A model generated the notes under the pieces. That model was given only the letters and a program-made list of their open reading frames with translations. It was not told where the DNA came from and made no database searches. DNA of 64,000 nt, from NCBI RefSeq assembly GCF_900111365.1, contig NZ_FOGZ01000003.1, positions 1 through 64,000 of the forward strand, read 5' to 3'. This document shows positions 53,845 through 62,906 of this stretch, one piece after another. Made by a program: the position numbers and the translations under genes. The DNA comes from Propionibacterium cyclohexanicum (GTDB taxonomy: Bacteria; Actinomycetota; Actinomycetes; Propionibacteriales; Propionibacteriaceae). Numbering within the stretch: position 1 is the stretch's first letter; each line of letters starts with the position of its first letter.

Positions 53845-56022
53845 TCATGTGGCGCTCGAACGGATCGCCTCGTCGCTTCGCCAGGGACTGGGCACGGTGC
53901 TGAACCCGTTCATCACCGCGGACAATCGCATCGGGCGCTCCATCCGGTAGATGTCCTCGAGCGTGAGCGGCTGTCCATCGGCTCCGCACAAGGGCACGCG
54001 CCAGTTCGGGTACTCGTCGACGGTACCGGGCTGGTTCTGGATGCGGGTGTCACCGACCGCATCGACGAGCGTCACGCTGAGCACCCGCGACGGGGTCCAG
54101 GTGAGCAGCCGGTACAGCGCCAGCACATTCGCCTCGACCGGATCCTCCACCCGATCGTCGATGGCCCCGCGCTGGCACAGATAGTCCCACCAGCGACGCA
54201 GCTGCTCCCCGGCGATGCGTTCTTCGTCCTCGAGACTCTCGGTGAGCAGCCCCAGCTTGGCCCGCAACTTCACATGCGCCTTCGTGAGGTAGCCGGCCGT
54301 GGGGGGCAGGTCGTGGGTGTTCACCGAGGCCAGGCAGTATTCGCGCCAGTTCTCCGGAGGAATCGGGTTGCCCGCATCGTCCTCCTCGAACCACAGCACG
54401 GAGGTGCCGAGGATGCCGCGCTCGGCGAGATAGCGGCGGGTCCACGGCTCGACGGTGCCCAGATCCTCCCCGATGATCACGGCCTGGGCCCGATAGGCCT
54501 CCAGAGCCAGGATGCCGACGAGTGCCTCGTGGTCATAGCGCACATAGGTGCCCTCCCGGGGCCCCGAGCCTTCGGGAACCCACCACAGGCGGAACATCCC
54601 GATGATGTGATCGATGCGCACACCCCCGGCGTGCTCCAACACATTGCGCACCATGGTGCGGAAGGGGGCATAGCCGAGGTCTTCGAGCCGATCCGGGCGC
54701 CAGGGCGGCTGGCCCCAGTCCTGCCCCAGCTGGTTGTAGGCATCCGGTGGTGCCCCCACGCTCATGGCGTCCGCATAGACGTCGCGCATCGCCCAGGCGT
54801 CCGAACCGGCGGCGCTCACCCCGACAGCCAGGTCGGTGATGACGCCTACCGGCATCCCGGCGTCCTTGGCCGACTGCTGAGCGTCGCTGGCCTGGGAAGC
54901 GGCGATCCACTGCAGCCACTCCTGGAAGTCCACCTCGTCGCGGTGCTCGTCGTGGAAGCGGTCGACCTGGGGAGAGCTGGGGCGCTGCAAGGGCGCATCC
55001 CACAGCCGCCAGTCCGGGCCGTGGTACTCGCACAGCACGGCCCAGGTGGCGAAGTCGCGCAGCGTGCGTCCCTCCCGGCGCCGGAAGGCATCGAAGATCA
55101 TCTGTCGCGAATCCGTCCGCCGGGCGGCCCAGATGATGCGAAGCGCCTTGCGCTTGTACTCCCAGCACAGGTCACGTGCGATGATCTTCTCCCCGGCCAG
55201 GCGATCCCTCAGCTGCTCGCGCAGCTCGGCGATGCGCGCCCGGCTGTGCTCGTCGAGGGTGGCGTATTCCATGATCGTCTCGGGGCGGATGTACAGCGGG
55301 TTGACGAACAATCGGCTGCTCGGCAGATAGGGCGAGGGCTCCATCGGCGGAGCCGGCTGGGCGGCGTGCATCGGGTTGACGAGCACATAGCCGGCGTACT
55401 GCTGCGAGGCCGACCAGGCAGCCAGCGCCCCCAGATCGACGAAGTCCCCCACCCCCCATGAACCGGCGCTGCGCACGCTGTACAGCTGCGCCGAATAGCC
55501 CCAGATCCGTCGCTCGCCCATCGACTGGGGGAAGCCGAGGAAGGCCGGTGAGACGATGAGCGTGGCCCGGGCCTCGCGATCGTCCGAGCTGGCCTGCAGG
55601 CGGTGGTAGCCGAGTGGAAGATCGCCGGGAATCTCGAAGGTGGCCTCGCCGATCAGCTCCTCGCCGATCTGGCGTGGCGGGGCGAAGTTGTCCACCTGTG
55701 TCGCCTCGGCCGAACCACCCTCCTCCAGCCTGATGCTCAGCCGGGCGGGATGCCCATCGGCGACGTGCAGATTGACGCGTACCGGCTGGCCCTGGCGGGT
55801 CACGACCACCGGTGGCAGCAGGCGACGCCATGGCTTGTCGCGCTGGTCACGCAGGGCCTGCTCGGCGGCGCCGGGGGCCGACACGTCGATCCCGAGGGCG
55901 GCGAGCACGCTGACCACGGTCTTCTCGCTCACCTGAACCTGGCGACCCTTCCAGTCCCAGAACTCGGTGGCGATGCCGAACAGTTCGGCGAGTTCGTTCA
56001 GTGCAGGGTCACCCAGGGCCAT
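53845..56022 (-). CDS. malQ: 4-alpha-glucanotransferase
   Basis: Amylomaltase (GH77) transferring alpha-1,4-glucan segments in maltose and glycogen metabolism. The 725 residues include an N-terminal beta-sandwich extension of about 140 typical of actinobacterial MalQ, then RRIWGYSAQLYSVRSAGSWGVGDFVDL, PYLPSSRLFVNPLYI, the nucleophile region GGVRIDHIIGMFRLWWVP, IIGEDLGTVEP and SVNTHDLPPTAGYL. ATG 56022 is preferred because TAGGGT (56034-56029) lies six bases upstream; GTG 56028 is the alternative. No maltose genes are adjacent. Confidence 0.95.
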   Translation of the reverse strand: MALGDPALNELAELFGIATEFWDWKGRQVQVSEKTVVSVLAALGIDVSAPGAAEQALRDQRDKPWRRLLPPVVVTRQGQPVRVNLHVADGHPARLSIRLEEGGSAEATQVDNFAPPRQIGEELIGEATFEIPGDLPLGYHRLQASSDDREARATLIVSPAFLGFPQSMGERRIWGYSAQLYSVRSAGSWGVGDFVDLGALAAWSASQQYAGYVLVNPMHAAQPAPPMEPSPYLPSSRLFVNPLYIRPETIMEYATLDEHSRARIAELREQLRDRLAGEKIIARDLCWEYKRKALRIIWAARRTDSRQMIFDAFRRREGRTLRDFATWAVLCEYHGPDWRLWDAPLQRPSSPQVDRFHDEHRDEVDFQEWLQWIAASQASDAQQSAKDAGMPVGVITDLAVGVSAAGSDAWAMRDVYADAMSVGAPPDAYNQLGQDWGQPPWRPDRLEDLGYAPFRTMVRNVLEHAGGVRIDHIIGMFRLWWVPEGSGPREGTYVRYDHEALVGILALEAYRAQAVIIGEDLGTVEPWTRRYLAERGILGTSVLWFEEDDAGNPIPPENWREYCLASVNTHDLPPTAGYLTKAHVKLRAKLGLLTESLEDEERIAGEQLRRWWDYLCQRGAIDDRVEDPVEANVLALYRLLTWTPSRVLSVTLVDAVGDTRIQNQPGTVDEYPNWRVPLCGADGQPLTLEDIYRMERPMRLSAVMNGFSTVPSPWRSDEAIRSSAT

Positions 56023-56088
56023 GGCCACACCCTAGGACACCCGGCGGCCCATTCCGTGACGAGTTCGCCGGCACCGGACACGGCCCGG

Positions 56089-56979
56089 TCATGGCCGCAC
56101 GGAGATCACCTGGGTCCGGGCCAGCAGATCGTGCAGTGCCTGGCGACGCGGGTTGAACAGCGGCCACAGGCCGTTGGCTGCAGTGAGCACGAAGCCCAGC
56201 GTGCTCAGCTGGGAGAACAGAGAGAAGACCTGGCAGAACAGCCACCCGGCGTTGCGCAGCAGGCTCGTGGACCAGCGCAGCCCGAAGCGTTCGCGTCCGT
56301 GTCCGGCCCGCACGACGCGCAGGCCCATGAGCAGCTGGCCGATGGTGGCGGCCTTGAATCGCATCATGAGGGTTGCATAGCAGAACTGGGCGACCAGCAG
56401 CGCCACGTTGTAGACGATCCACAAGGTGGTGATGCCATATCTGGGATCGGCCGGGGAGAGCGGAATATCGGTATTGCCGGCGCTCACCGCGGTCAGCACA
56501 TCGGCCTCCCAGGCCTCAATGCCCGCCACGAGCCGTTGTCCGAAGAGCATCAGCGCGAAAACCTGCACGACAGTGAGGAGCAGATAGTCCACGATGAGCG
56601 CCGCGAGCCTGGACCACCAGCCAGCCAGCCGGACGCCGTCGTCGGTGGTGGGGCCACCACCCGTGGCGAAGCCCGCCTGCGTGCGGTAGGGCATCGGTCT
56701 GGCATCGAATCCGGCGGCGTACCTGCCCGGGCGCTCAAGGGAATCGGTACCCGGGTATCCGCCCGGGGCCATCGGGCCCGCCGCAGCCGGTGGTCTGTCG
56801 GCCGCGGTCCTCGAGGGGGGCACCCTGGTGTTGCGTGTCCACCGCTGCCCGTCCCAGTAACGCTCGAGTCGGGCGTCGGCCGGGTCGGGATACCAGCCCA
56901 TCGGGGGCAGCTGGGGGTCGCCGGGCTGGAGCCGGGACTCGTCGTCTCGTCGTTGCGGTCCACCGGGATAATCGCTCAC
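56089..56979 (-). CDS. RDD-family membrane protein with DUF2510 domain
   Basis: 296 residues. An N-terminal DUF2510 motif (GWYPDPADARLERYWDGQRWT, about 28-48) is followed by a proline-rich linker. An RDD domain with three or four membrane helices begins LAGWWSRLAALIVDYLLL, with R and D in the family positions, and ends FNPRRQALHDLLARTQVI. RDD proteins are linked to ion or small-molecule transport but the role here is unknown. GTG 56979 is the only well-placed start. Confidence 0.82.
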   Translation of the reverse strand: MSDYPGGPQRRDDESRLQPGDPQLPPMGWYPDPADARLERYWDGQRWTRNTRVPPSRTAADRPPAAAGPMAPGGYPGTDSLERPGRYAAGFDARPMPYRTQAGFATGGGPTTDDGVRLAGWWSRLAALIVDYLLLTVVQVFALMLFGQRLVAGIEAWEADVLTAVSAGNTDIPLSPADPRYGITTLWIVYNVALLVAQFCYATLMMRFKAATIGQLLMGLRVVRAGHGRERFGLRWSTSLLRNAGWLFCQVFSLFSQLSTLGFVLTAANGLWPLFNPRRQALHDLLARTQVISVRP

Positions 56980-57013
56980 GGTTCACAGCATGCCATGCCG
57001 CTCATCCGCTCGT

Positions 57014-58435
57014 TCACGGCGCCGATCGTGCCGGGGGCGTGTCGTGGACCGGCCCGATACGGATGGCAACCAGCAGGCACAAGCCCGCGGCGAGGGTGGG
57101 GACGAGATAGACCACACCGAAGACGGTGCTCCAGGCGTGTCCGGTGTGTAGAGCCGCATAGACCGACCCGGCAATGCCGATCACGAGAGAGTTGCCCAGG
57201 CCCTCGCAGACCTGCAGGGACGAGGTCCATCTGCCCAGTTCGGCTGGCCTGCTCAGCGTCATCACGGCCAGCGAGGTACTCGCGACGGTAAGCCCCATCC
57301 CGAATCCTGCCAGCCCATAGGAGCTGAGGATGAGCCCCACCGGCAGCCGCGGCCAGACCGCGCAGGCCAGCATGAGGGCTATGCCCACCGCTGTGGAGCC
57401 CGCACCGGCAATGACGATCTGGTCACGGCGCAGTGCCAGCCAGGGCCTGGCCTGCAGCCACGATCCGAGGGACCAGCCCACCGAGCCGATGCTGAGCATG
57501 AAACCCACCTGACGCAAGCTGAGCCCGTGCGCCTGGGTAAGCAGCAACAGCAGATAGGTCTCGGCCGTCATGAACGCGCCGGTGGCCAGCCCCCGCGACG
57601 CCACCACGGACGGCAGACCCGGTGCGGCACGTAGGAATCCTCTCGGCATGATCGCCGGAACAGCCACGCCCAGCGCCACGATGCCGGCGATGCCAACCCC
57701 GATGGCCACCAGATCGAGCCGATGACCGGCATACTGGACCAGCGCGGCCCCCAGGGCGGCGGCACCGGCAGCCCAGATCGGGGTCTGTCTGCCGCGTGCG
57801 AAGGGCGGGGCTGCACCCTCCGACGGATCGCCCGCGGCATACCGGATGCTCTCGGCGCGCCAGAACCGGTACATCGGGCGCCATCCCACCACCAGGCCTG
57901 CCGCAAGCACTGGCAGCAGCCCCCAGAACACCCAGTGCCAGCCGATGTGCTCGGTGATGAAGGCAGCGACCGGCGGCCCGACGAAACTGGGCAGCACCCA
58001 GCAGAACGAGAAGACAGCCATCAACCGGGGACGCTGCTCGTCGCTGAAGGCACGCCCGACGAGCACCATGAGTGCGACATTGAGCGCGCCACCGCCCAGT
58101 CCCTGGACGGCTCGCATGGCGAGCAGCAGGTCCATGCTGCTCGCGGCGCCAGCGCCGAACAGGCCGACCGCGAAGAGGACGAAACCTGCGGCCAGCGGAG
58201 GGATGACGCCGATCCGATCACAGGCACGTCCGGCCAGCACGATACCGAGCACCTGCGAGGTGGTGAAAATGGTGAACGCCCAGTCGTACAGATCCAGCCG
58301 TCCGAACTGGCTGGCTGCCGTGGGCATGGCGGTGAGCGTGCCGTAGGACTCGAAAGCAACTGCCAAGACACCGATGAGAATGGCGGCGACCAGACCCCGG
58401 CCGGGCTCTCTCGTGGCGGCGTCGTCGAAGGTCAC
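57014..58435 (-). CDS. Major facilitator superfamily transporter
   Basis: 473-residue inner-membrane protein with 12-14 predicted helices. The first helix holds AILIGVLAVAFESYGTLTAMPTAA; motif A-like GRACDRIGVIPPL lies between helices 2 and 3; motif C-like stretches follow (VLPSFVGPPVAAFI). The general pattern suits a proton-driven drug or metabolite exporter of the DHA type. Substrate unknown, no adjacent regulator. GTG 58435 start. Confidence 0.85.
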   Translation of the reverse strand: MTFDDAATREPGRGLVAAILIGVLAVAFESYGTLTAMPTAASQFGRLDLYDWAFTIFTTSQVLGIVLAGRACDRIGVIPPLAAGFVLFAVGLFGAGAASSMDLLLAMRAVQGLGGGALNVALMVLVGRAFSDEQRPRLMAVFSFCWVLPSFVGPPVAAFITEHIGWHWVFWGLLPVLAAGLVVGWRPMYRFWRAESIRYAAGDPSEGAAPPFARGRQTPIWAAGAAALGAALVQYAGHRLDLVAIGVGIAGIVALGVAVPAIMPRGFLRAAPGLPSVVASRGLATGAFMTAETYLLLLLTQAHGLSLRQVGFMLSIGSVGWSLGSWLQARPWLALRRDQIVIAGAGSTAVGIALMLACAVWPRLPVGLILSSYGLAGFGMGLTVASTSLAVMTLSRPAELGRWTSSLQVCEGLGNSLVIGIAGSVYAALHTGHAWSTVFGVVYLVPTLAAGLCLLVAIRIGPVHDTPPARSAP

Positions 58436-58532
58436 GGCGAACCATCAAACCATGGCCCGTGCAGGGAGCACCAGCCTGCCCTTCGGATGAACGTGACGCC
58501 TGCACAGTGAATGCCATGCGAGTCGTGACACC

Positions 58533-58805
58533 ATGGGTGACATGAGTCAGCTGGCACCAGGATCACAGACAACCGTCAAGGAGCGCACCCAGCCCGTCTA
58601 CGAGGACGGGGACGAAGAGCGTTTCAGCCATTTCGTGCCGAAGGGCAAGCTCATGGAGGCCATGGTCAACGGCACTCCAGTGGTTGCGTTGTGCGGCAAG
58701 GTGTGGGTGCCCAGCAGGAACCCCGAGAACTTCCCGGTCTGCCCCACCTGCAAGGAGATCTGGGAGCAGATGAGCCCGGGCAAGGACAAGGGCCCGGACC
58801 GCTGA
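58533..58805 (+). CDS. DUF3039 small zinc-binding-type protein
   Basis: 90-residue protein of the actinobacterial DUF3039 family. Features are FSHFVPKGKLMEAMVNGTPVVALCGKVWVP and FPVCPTCKEIWE; a histidine and three cysteines (H-x..-C..C-x-x-C) suggest a small zinc site. Function unknown. ATG 58533 or 58542 may be the start. It is divergent from the MFS gene and converges on the CDF transporter. Confidence 0.8.
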   Translation: MGDMSQLAPGSQTTVKERTQPVYEDGDEERFSHFVPKGKLMEAMVNGTPVVALCGKVWVPSRNPENFPVCPTCKEIWEQMSPGKDKGPDR

Positions 58806-58838
58806 GCGGGGGCCGGCTCGCCGCAAGGCAGCAGTTGG

Positions 58839-59846
58839 TCAGTTGCCGGACCCGATCCCGCGGGCGGCCCGATAGACGGCGCGCCTGATGTCGGGCTCGA
58901 GATAGACATAGGTGCACATCGGCTCGGCCTCGCGGATATTGCGTTCCGCCGCATCGATGACCGCCGAGACATAGCCGGCGCTCTGCGTGGGGGCAACGGC
59001 GATCTTCGCAGCCACCAGCACCTGCTCTGGTCCGACATGCACGGTCTTCATGTGGATCACTGCCTCGATCCCGGGCGTGCTGGTCAGCGCGGCAGCGATC
59101 ACACCCGCCATCTGGGGGGTGGCCGACTCGCCCAGCAGCAGGCTTTGCATCTCAACGCCCAGCAGCACGGCCACGGCGATGAGCAGCAGGCCGATCATCC
59201 CGGCGCCGAGCGCATCGAATAGCCCGTTTCCGGTCAGCAGGGTCAGCCCCACCCCAAGCAGCGCGAAGACCAGGCCCGCCAGCGCGGCAGAATCCTCCAG
59301 CAACACCACGGGCAATTCGGGGGCCCGCGACTCGTGGACGAACTGCGCGATGCTCAGCTGTTCACGAGCCGAATGCGTCTCCCGAAGGGCCGTGCGCAGG
59401 CTCACCGACTCGGCAACCAGGCTCAGCCCGAGGACGACCAGCGGGACCCACCACCACGACGAGGCCAGCAGCTCGTCGGGCTCGCCGCGCAGGACCTCGG
59501 CGATCTTGAGACCGGTCTCGTACAGGGCGAACAGGCCTCCGACGCTGAACAGGATGATGGAGACCAGAAAGGCGTTGATGTAGCGCTGACGGCCGAATCC
59601 GAAGGGGTGCACGGAGTTGGGACCGCGCTTGGCGCTGCGTCCGCCCAGGAGCAGCAGGACCTCGTTGCCGGTGTCCGCGAAGGAGTGGATCGCCTCGGAC
59701 AGCATGGAACTCGCCCCGGTGAGCAGCCAGGCCAGGAACTTCGTGAGCGCGATTGCCAGATTGGCCGCCAGTGCGGCGACGGTCGCCCTGGTGGCTCCCC
59801 TCGTGGGGTGGGCGGACCGGTGGCTGCGTGCCTTCCCGGGCGCCAT
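58839..59846 (-). CDS. Cation diffusion facilitator metal transporter
   Basis: 335-residue membrane protein that should export a divalent metal (zinc, iron or manganese) in exchange for protons. Six helices are predicted. Helix 2 has SSMLSEAIHSFADTGNEVLLLLG with the H-x3-D metal site, and HPFGFGRQRYINAF follows. Helix 5 has ELPVVLLEDSAALAGLVFALLGV, where E-D-x3 replaces the usual H-D-x3-D. A cytoplasmic ferredoxin-like dimer domain ends the chain. Its ATG overlaps the TobH-like stop by one base. Confidence 0.88.
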   Translation of the reverse strand: MAPGKARSHRSAHPTRGATRATVAALAANLAIALTKFLAWLLTGASSMLSEAIHSFADTGNEVLLLLGGRSAKRGPNSVHPFGFGRQRYINAFLVSIILFSVGGLFALYETGLKIAEVLRGEPDELLASSWWWVPLVVLGLSLVAESVSLRTALRETHSAREQLSIAQFVHESRAPELPVVLLEDSAALAGLVFALLGVGLTLLTGNGLFDALGAGMIGLLLIAVAVLLGVEMQSLLLGESATPQMAGVIAAALTSTPGIEAVIHMKTVHVGPEQVLVAAKIAVAPTQSAGYVSAVIDAAERNIREAEPMCTYVYLEPDIRRAVYRAARGIGSGN

Positions 59847-60877
59847 CAGATCTGCTGGCCGGGTGTGCCACCGCGCCGTGACCCGATGCGCAGATAGGCA
59901 GCGCCGTACAGGCCCTTCTGGAGGAGCGCGACATAGCGATCGACGTCGCTGCCCTGTCCGGCGTCGAGCGCGCAGATCCGCACGTCGTGGGCCTGTGCGG
60001 TCTCGAGCAGGGTCTGGCGCTCCACGGCCATCTCGGGGCTGTCTCCCATGTCGTTGAGCACCAGCAGCACCGGGCGCAGCGAGGCCTGGTGCTCGGTGGG
60101 GTCGGCGAAGGGATCGCGGGGACCGGTCGCCTCGATGACGGGCAGCAGTTCCTCGCTTCCCACGGCGAGTGCTGCCAGGCCGGTGGCGCGCCGCAATGCC
60201 TCGGCGACTCGCCGACTGGCGCGGGCCGCGAGCACGGATCCGCCCCAGACCAGCGGAAGCGCATCCGCCAGCCCGAGAGCCAGGTCTTTGGCGGCATTCG
60301 TGGACAGGTCACGATAGGGGCTGGACTCCTCGGCCACCATGTCGGCCACCTCGGCGGTGTCGGAGGGGACGACATCGGGTCCCAGCTCGACTTCGTGCAG
60401 CACTGACATGAGGGCTATCGCCGCAGCGAGGGGGTCGCCGGTCGCGGTCGGGACCCGCAGCGTCGAGGTGCCCTCAGCGGCCGCCCACACCGGGGAATCC
60501 TCGGGTGTCGCGACGAGCAGGGCGGCGCCCCGGCGGGCTGCCTCGTAGGTGGCCGACACGAGGGCCGCATCGGAGCCGTCACGCGAGGCGAGCACGACGA
60601 CCAGGTCGAGAGCTCCCACCCACGCCGGCAGCCCGGCGAAGGGCCACGCGACGAACGGTACCGGGCAGCAAGGCTCGAGGACTGCCCTCACCAGGCGGGC
60701 CTCCTGGCCGACGATGATGACGCCGCGAGGACGTCGGCCGGCCTCGAAGTCCGGTTTACCGAGGATCTGTGCCTCGAGTCGGATGCGCGCGCCGGCACCG
60801 GCCAGGAAGCGCAGCGAATCGTCGGCCTCCGCCAGGATCTGCGGGTCGTCGAGCGCCGCGTCGTCGAAGTCATTCAT
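59846..60877 (-). CDS. TobH/SIS-domain protein
   Basis: 343-residue protein resembling the actinobacterial TobH family (Rv3256c-like), which has phosphosugar-isomerase (SIS) folds. Visible parts: ILAEADDSLRFLAGAGARIRLEA, VVVLASRDGSDAALVSATYEAARRGAALLVATPEDSPV (SIS-like), LVWGGSVLAARASRRVAEALRRATG and the C-terminal GLYGAAYLRIG. No activity is established; a link to mannose-phosphate metabolism is inferred from its neighbours in other actinobacteria. It starts nine bases after the Trm112-like gene. Confidence 0.8.
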   Translation of the reverse strand: MNDFDDAALDDPQILAEADDSLRFLAGAGARIRLEAQILGKPDFEAGRRPRGVIIVGQEARLVRAVLEPCCPVPFVAWPFAGLPAWVGALDLVVVLASRDGSDAALVSATYEAARRGAALLVATPEDSPVWAAAEGTSTLRVPTATGDPLAAAIALMSVLHEVELGPDVVPSDTAEVADMVAEESSPYRDLSTNAAKDLALGLADALPLVWGGSVLAARASRRVAEALRRATGLAALAVGSEELLPVIEATGPRDPFADPTEHQASLRPVLLVLNDMGDSPEMAVERQTLLETAQAHDVRICALDAGQGSDVDRYVALLQKGLYGAAYLRIGSRRGGTPGQQI

Positions 60878-60885
60878 GACCGATC

Positions 60886-61086
60886 TCAGCCCCTGTGCGC
60901 ATGGCGGGCCTGGTCGACCAGCAGGACCGGGATCTGATCGCGCACCGGATAGGCCAGCCCACACGCGGTGTTGGTGCATGCCAGCTCGGATCGTTCATAG
61001 TCGACCGCAAGCTTCGCGTGACAGCTCGGGCATGCCGCGATGTCGAGAAAGCCGGCCGACAGATCGAGTTCGGATGTTCTTGCCAC
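60886..61086 (-). CDS. Trm112-like small zinc protein
   Basis: 66-residue protein with two cysteine pairs, ACPSCHAKL and ACTNTACGLAYPVRDQIPVLLVDQA, the layout of the Trm112/UPF0434 family, small zinc-ribbon partners or activators. It sits between the phosphomannomutase-like gene and TobH and is probably co-transcribed with both. A role with a methyltransferase is known in eukaryotes; in this operon it is undefined. Confidence 0.82.
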   Translation of the reverse strand: MARTSELDLSAGFLDIAACPSCHAKLAVDYERSELACTNTACGLAYPVRDQIPVLLVDQARHAHRG

Positions 61087-61113
61087 GGTGCGTCTCCTTG
61101 TGTGCGGCGGTGT

Positions 61114-61926
61114 TCAGGCGGACAGCAGATCGCAGGCGGGCCTTCCCCCTGCACGCAGTTCCGTGATGACCCCCGCCAGGAACTCCAGTGTCTCTCGTGG
61201 CCCGCTCACCGCATGGCAGGGCACGCCCAGCGCGCGCACCGGATAGTCGTTCCCGCCGGGCTCGAGCCGGTCCCCCACGAAGAGCATCTCGTCCAGACCG
61301 ATGCCCGTCTGTTCTGCGAGCTGGGCCATGCCATATCCCTTGTCGATTCCGCGGCGGGTGATGTCGATGGAGGTGGAACCGCCGGCCCTCACTTCGAGTC
61401 CGGGCAGCTCGGCCGCGACGGCTGAGCGGAGCGCCTCACGCTTCTCGCCGGCGGGATCCCAGTTCCTCTTCGATGCCACGTCGGCGTGCTGGCCGAGTGC
61501 CGAATAGGTCACCTGACTGCCACGATCCTCGATACGATCGCCGCGGACCAGCGCGTCCGGCTCCCACAGATGAAGGGCCTTGGCGTGACGGGTCAGGGCC
61601 GTGATCGCCCGTTCGCGCTCGTCCACTGTGAGATCACGGGCATAGAGCTCGCGCCAGGCCCCGTCGATGTGGCGCAGATAGCGCGTTCCGCAGGTGGGCA
61701 TGAGGTGCAACTGCGTGAGATCGGCCTCAGCGGGGAGCCGGTCGAGCAGCTGCTCGCGGAACTGGCCGAACTGGCCGCCGGAAATGACGCAGACCGGTCG
61801 CAATGTCAGCAGATCGGTGAGCGTCCGGCTCATCGCCGGTGGCAACGGTGACTTCGATGGCGCCAGGGTGTCGTCCAGGTCGAAGGCGATGAGCGCCGGG
61901 AATCGGTCGCGGCAGCTGTTCTCCAT
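61114..61926 (-). CDS. HAD-IIB protein resembling eukaryotic-type phosphomannomutase
   Basis: 270-residue haloacid-dehalogenase-fold protein. The nucleophile motif is LIAFDLDDTLAPSK near residue 15, followed by a type IIB cap and the distal acidic motif FVGDRLEPGGNDYPV. The stretches EDRGSQVTYSALGQ, GGSTSIDITRRGIDKGYGM and VGDRLEPGGND run parallel to the human PMM2 family, which interconverts mannose 6- and 1-phosphate. It occupies the slot where mycobacteria have the unrelated ManB. A phosphatase role is the alternative. TAGTCT (61939-61934) is seven bases before the ATG, suggesting a leaderless start. Confidence 0.75.
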   Translation of the reverse strand: MENSCRDRFPALIAFDLDDTLAPSKSPLPPAMSRTLTDLLTLRPVCVISGGQFGQFREQLLDRLPAEADLTQLHLMPTCGTRYLRHIDGAWRELYARDLTVDERERAITALTRHAKALHLWEPDALVRGDRIEDRGSQVTYSALGQHADVASKRNWDPAGEKREALRSAVAAELPGLEVRAGGSTSIDITRRGIDKGYGMAQLAEQTGIGLDEMLFVGDRLEPGGNDYPVRALGVPCHAVSGPRETLEFLAGVITELRAGGRPACDLLSA

Positions 61927-61979
61927 GCAGGCCAGACTAGTGCACCGAGCCCCTCAGGCCGGTGTCCACCGGGGTCCGC

Positions 61980-62360
61980 TCACCGCTGCGTACCCCGCCC
62001 CCGATCGGTGATGACGCGCAGATGTCCGCGGTGGGCCAGCTCCACCACAGTGCTCTCGTCGGGGCTGTCGGAGCGCACGGGCGCCTGGCCGAAGCCGATC
62101 TCGCGCACAGCATCGGCAAGGGCCAGCAGATCGTCCTCGTCGGGGGCGGGCGGTTGCGCGCTGGCATCGGTGAGGCGGATGATCTCCCAACCGCGTGGCG
62201 CGCTCGTGGACTGCGCATGGGCACTGCACAAGTCGTAGCTGCCCGGCTCGGCCGCGGTCGCCAACGGGCCGACCACGGCAGTGGAATCCGCGTAGGCGAA
62301 AGTCAGGGTGGCAACAGCTCTCTCATTGCACCCGTTCCTGGAACAGCGCCTGTCCTTCAC
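61980..62360 (-). CDS. DUF3499 family protein
   Basis: 126-residue actinobacterial protein with a short zinc-type N-terminus (RRCSRNGCNERAVATLTFAY...YDLCSAHA: three cysteines and a histidine) and a helical acidic C-terminal half. Function unknown. GTG 62360 has TAGCCT (62373-62368) seven bases upstream, the leaderless pattern. It is divergent from the minimal zincin gene, matching Rv3258c-Rv3259 order. Confidence 0.82.
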   Translation of the reverse strand: MKDRRCSRNGCNERAVATLTFAYADSTAVVGPLATAAEPGSYDLCSAHAQSTSAPRGWEIIRLTDASAQPPAPDEDDLLALADAVREIGFGQAPVRSDSPDESTVVELAHRGHLRVITDRGRGTQR

Positions 62361-62430
62361 GGCTCACAGGCTAGTCCAACGCCAGGCCCCCGCACCGGCC
62401 GACTCGCCACAGCGCGCCTACGCTGGGAAC

Positions 62431-62871
62431 ATGCGTACCCGTGACCGCCACGGGCGTGGCCTGCGCGGGCCACTCGCCCTGCCCAATCCCCTCACGACAC
62501 GGCCCGTCGCGGTGCCCCAGCAGCCACGCGGCCTGGCCTATTTCCTGCTGTGCGTGCAGGATGCGGTGTCCGAGGTGGCAACACACTGCCCCGATGTCAT
62601 CGACGAGATCGACATCGGGGTCGACGAGGTGCCCGATGCTCGCACGCTGTGGAACGACATCGGCGAATATGACGCGGTGCCTCTGGCTGCCGCCGTCGAA
62701 GCGGTGGGCGAGCAGCATCCACGGGTGGTCATCTACCGTCGCCCGCTCGAGCGGCGCGCGGCGGACCGGGAGGATCTCCACGAACTCGTCCACGAGACCC
62801 TGGTGGATCAGCTCGTCGCTCTCACCGGGCGCAGTGTCGACGAGATTGACCCGGACCAGGGAGAGGACTAG
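62431..62871 (+). CDS. Minimal zincin metallopeptidase-family protein
   Basis: 146-residue protein of the small zincin family (COG3824-like). The zinc motif HELVHETLVDQ near residue 120 matches HExxH in spacing but the glutamate position is shown as E-L-V-H, giving H-E-L-V-H, intact. The rest (FLLCVQDAVSEVATHCPDVIDEIDIGVDEVP, VVIYRRPLERRAADREDL) is typical. Substrate unknown. TACGCT (62419-62424) is six bases before ATG 62431, indicating a leaderless mRNA. Confidence 0.85.
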   Translation: MRTRDRHGRGLRGPLALPNPLTTRPVAVPQQPRGLAYFLLCVQDAVSEVATHCPDVIDEIDIGVDEVPDARTLWNDIGEYDAVPLAAAVEAVGEQHPRVVIYRRPLERRAADREDLHELVHETLVDQLVALTGRSVDEIDPDQGED

Positions 62872-62906
62872 GAACAGCGTCCAGCCCTTCGACAGTGGAC
62901 GGCGAA

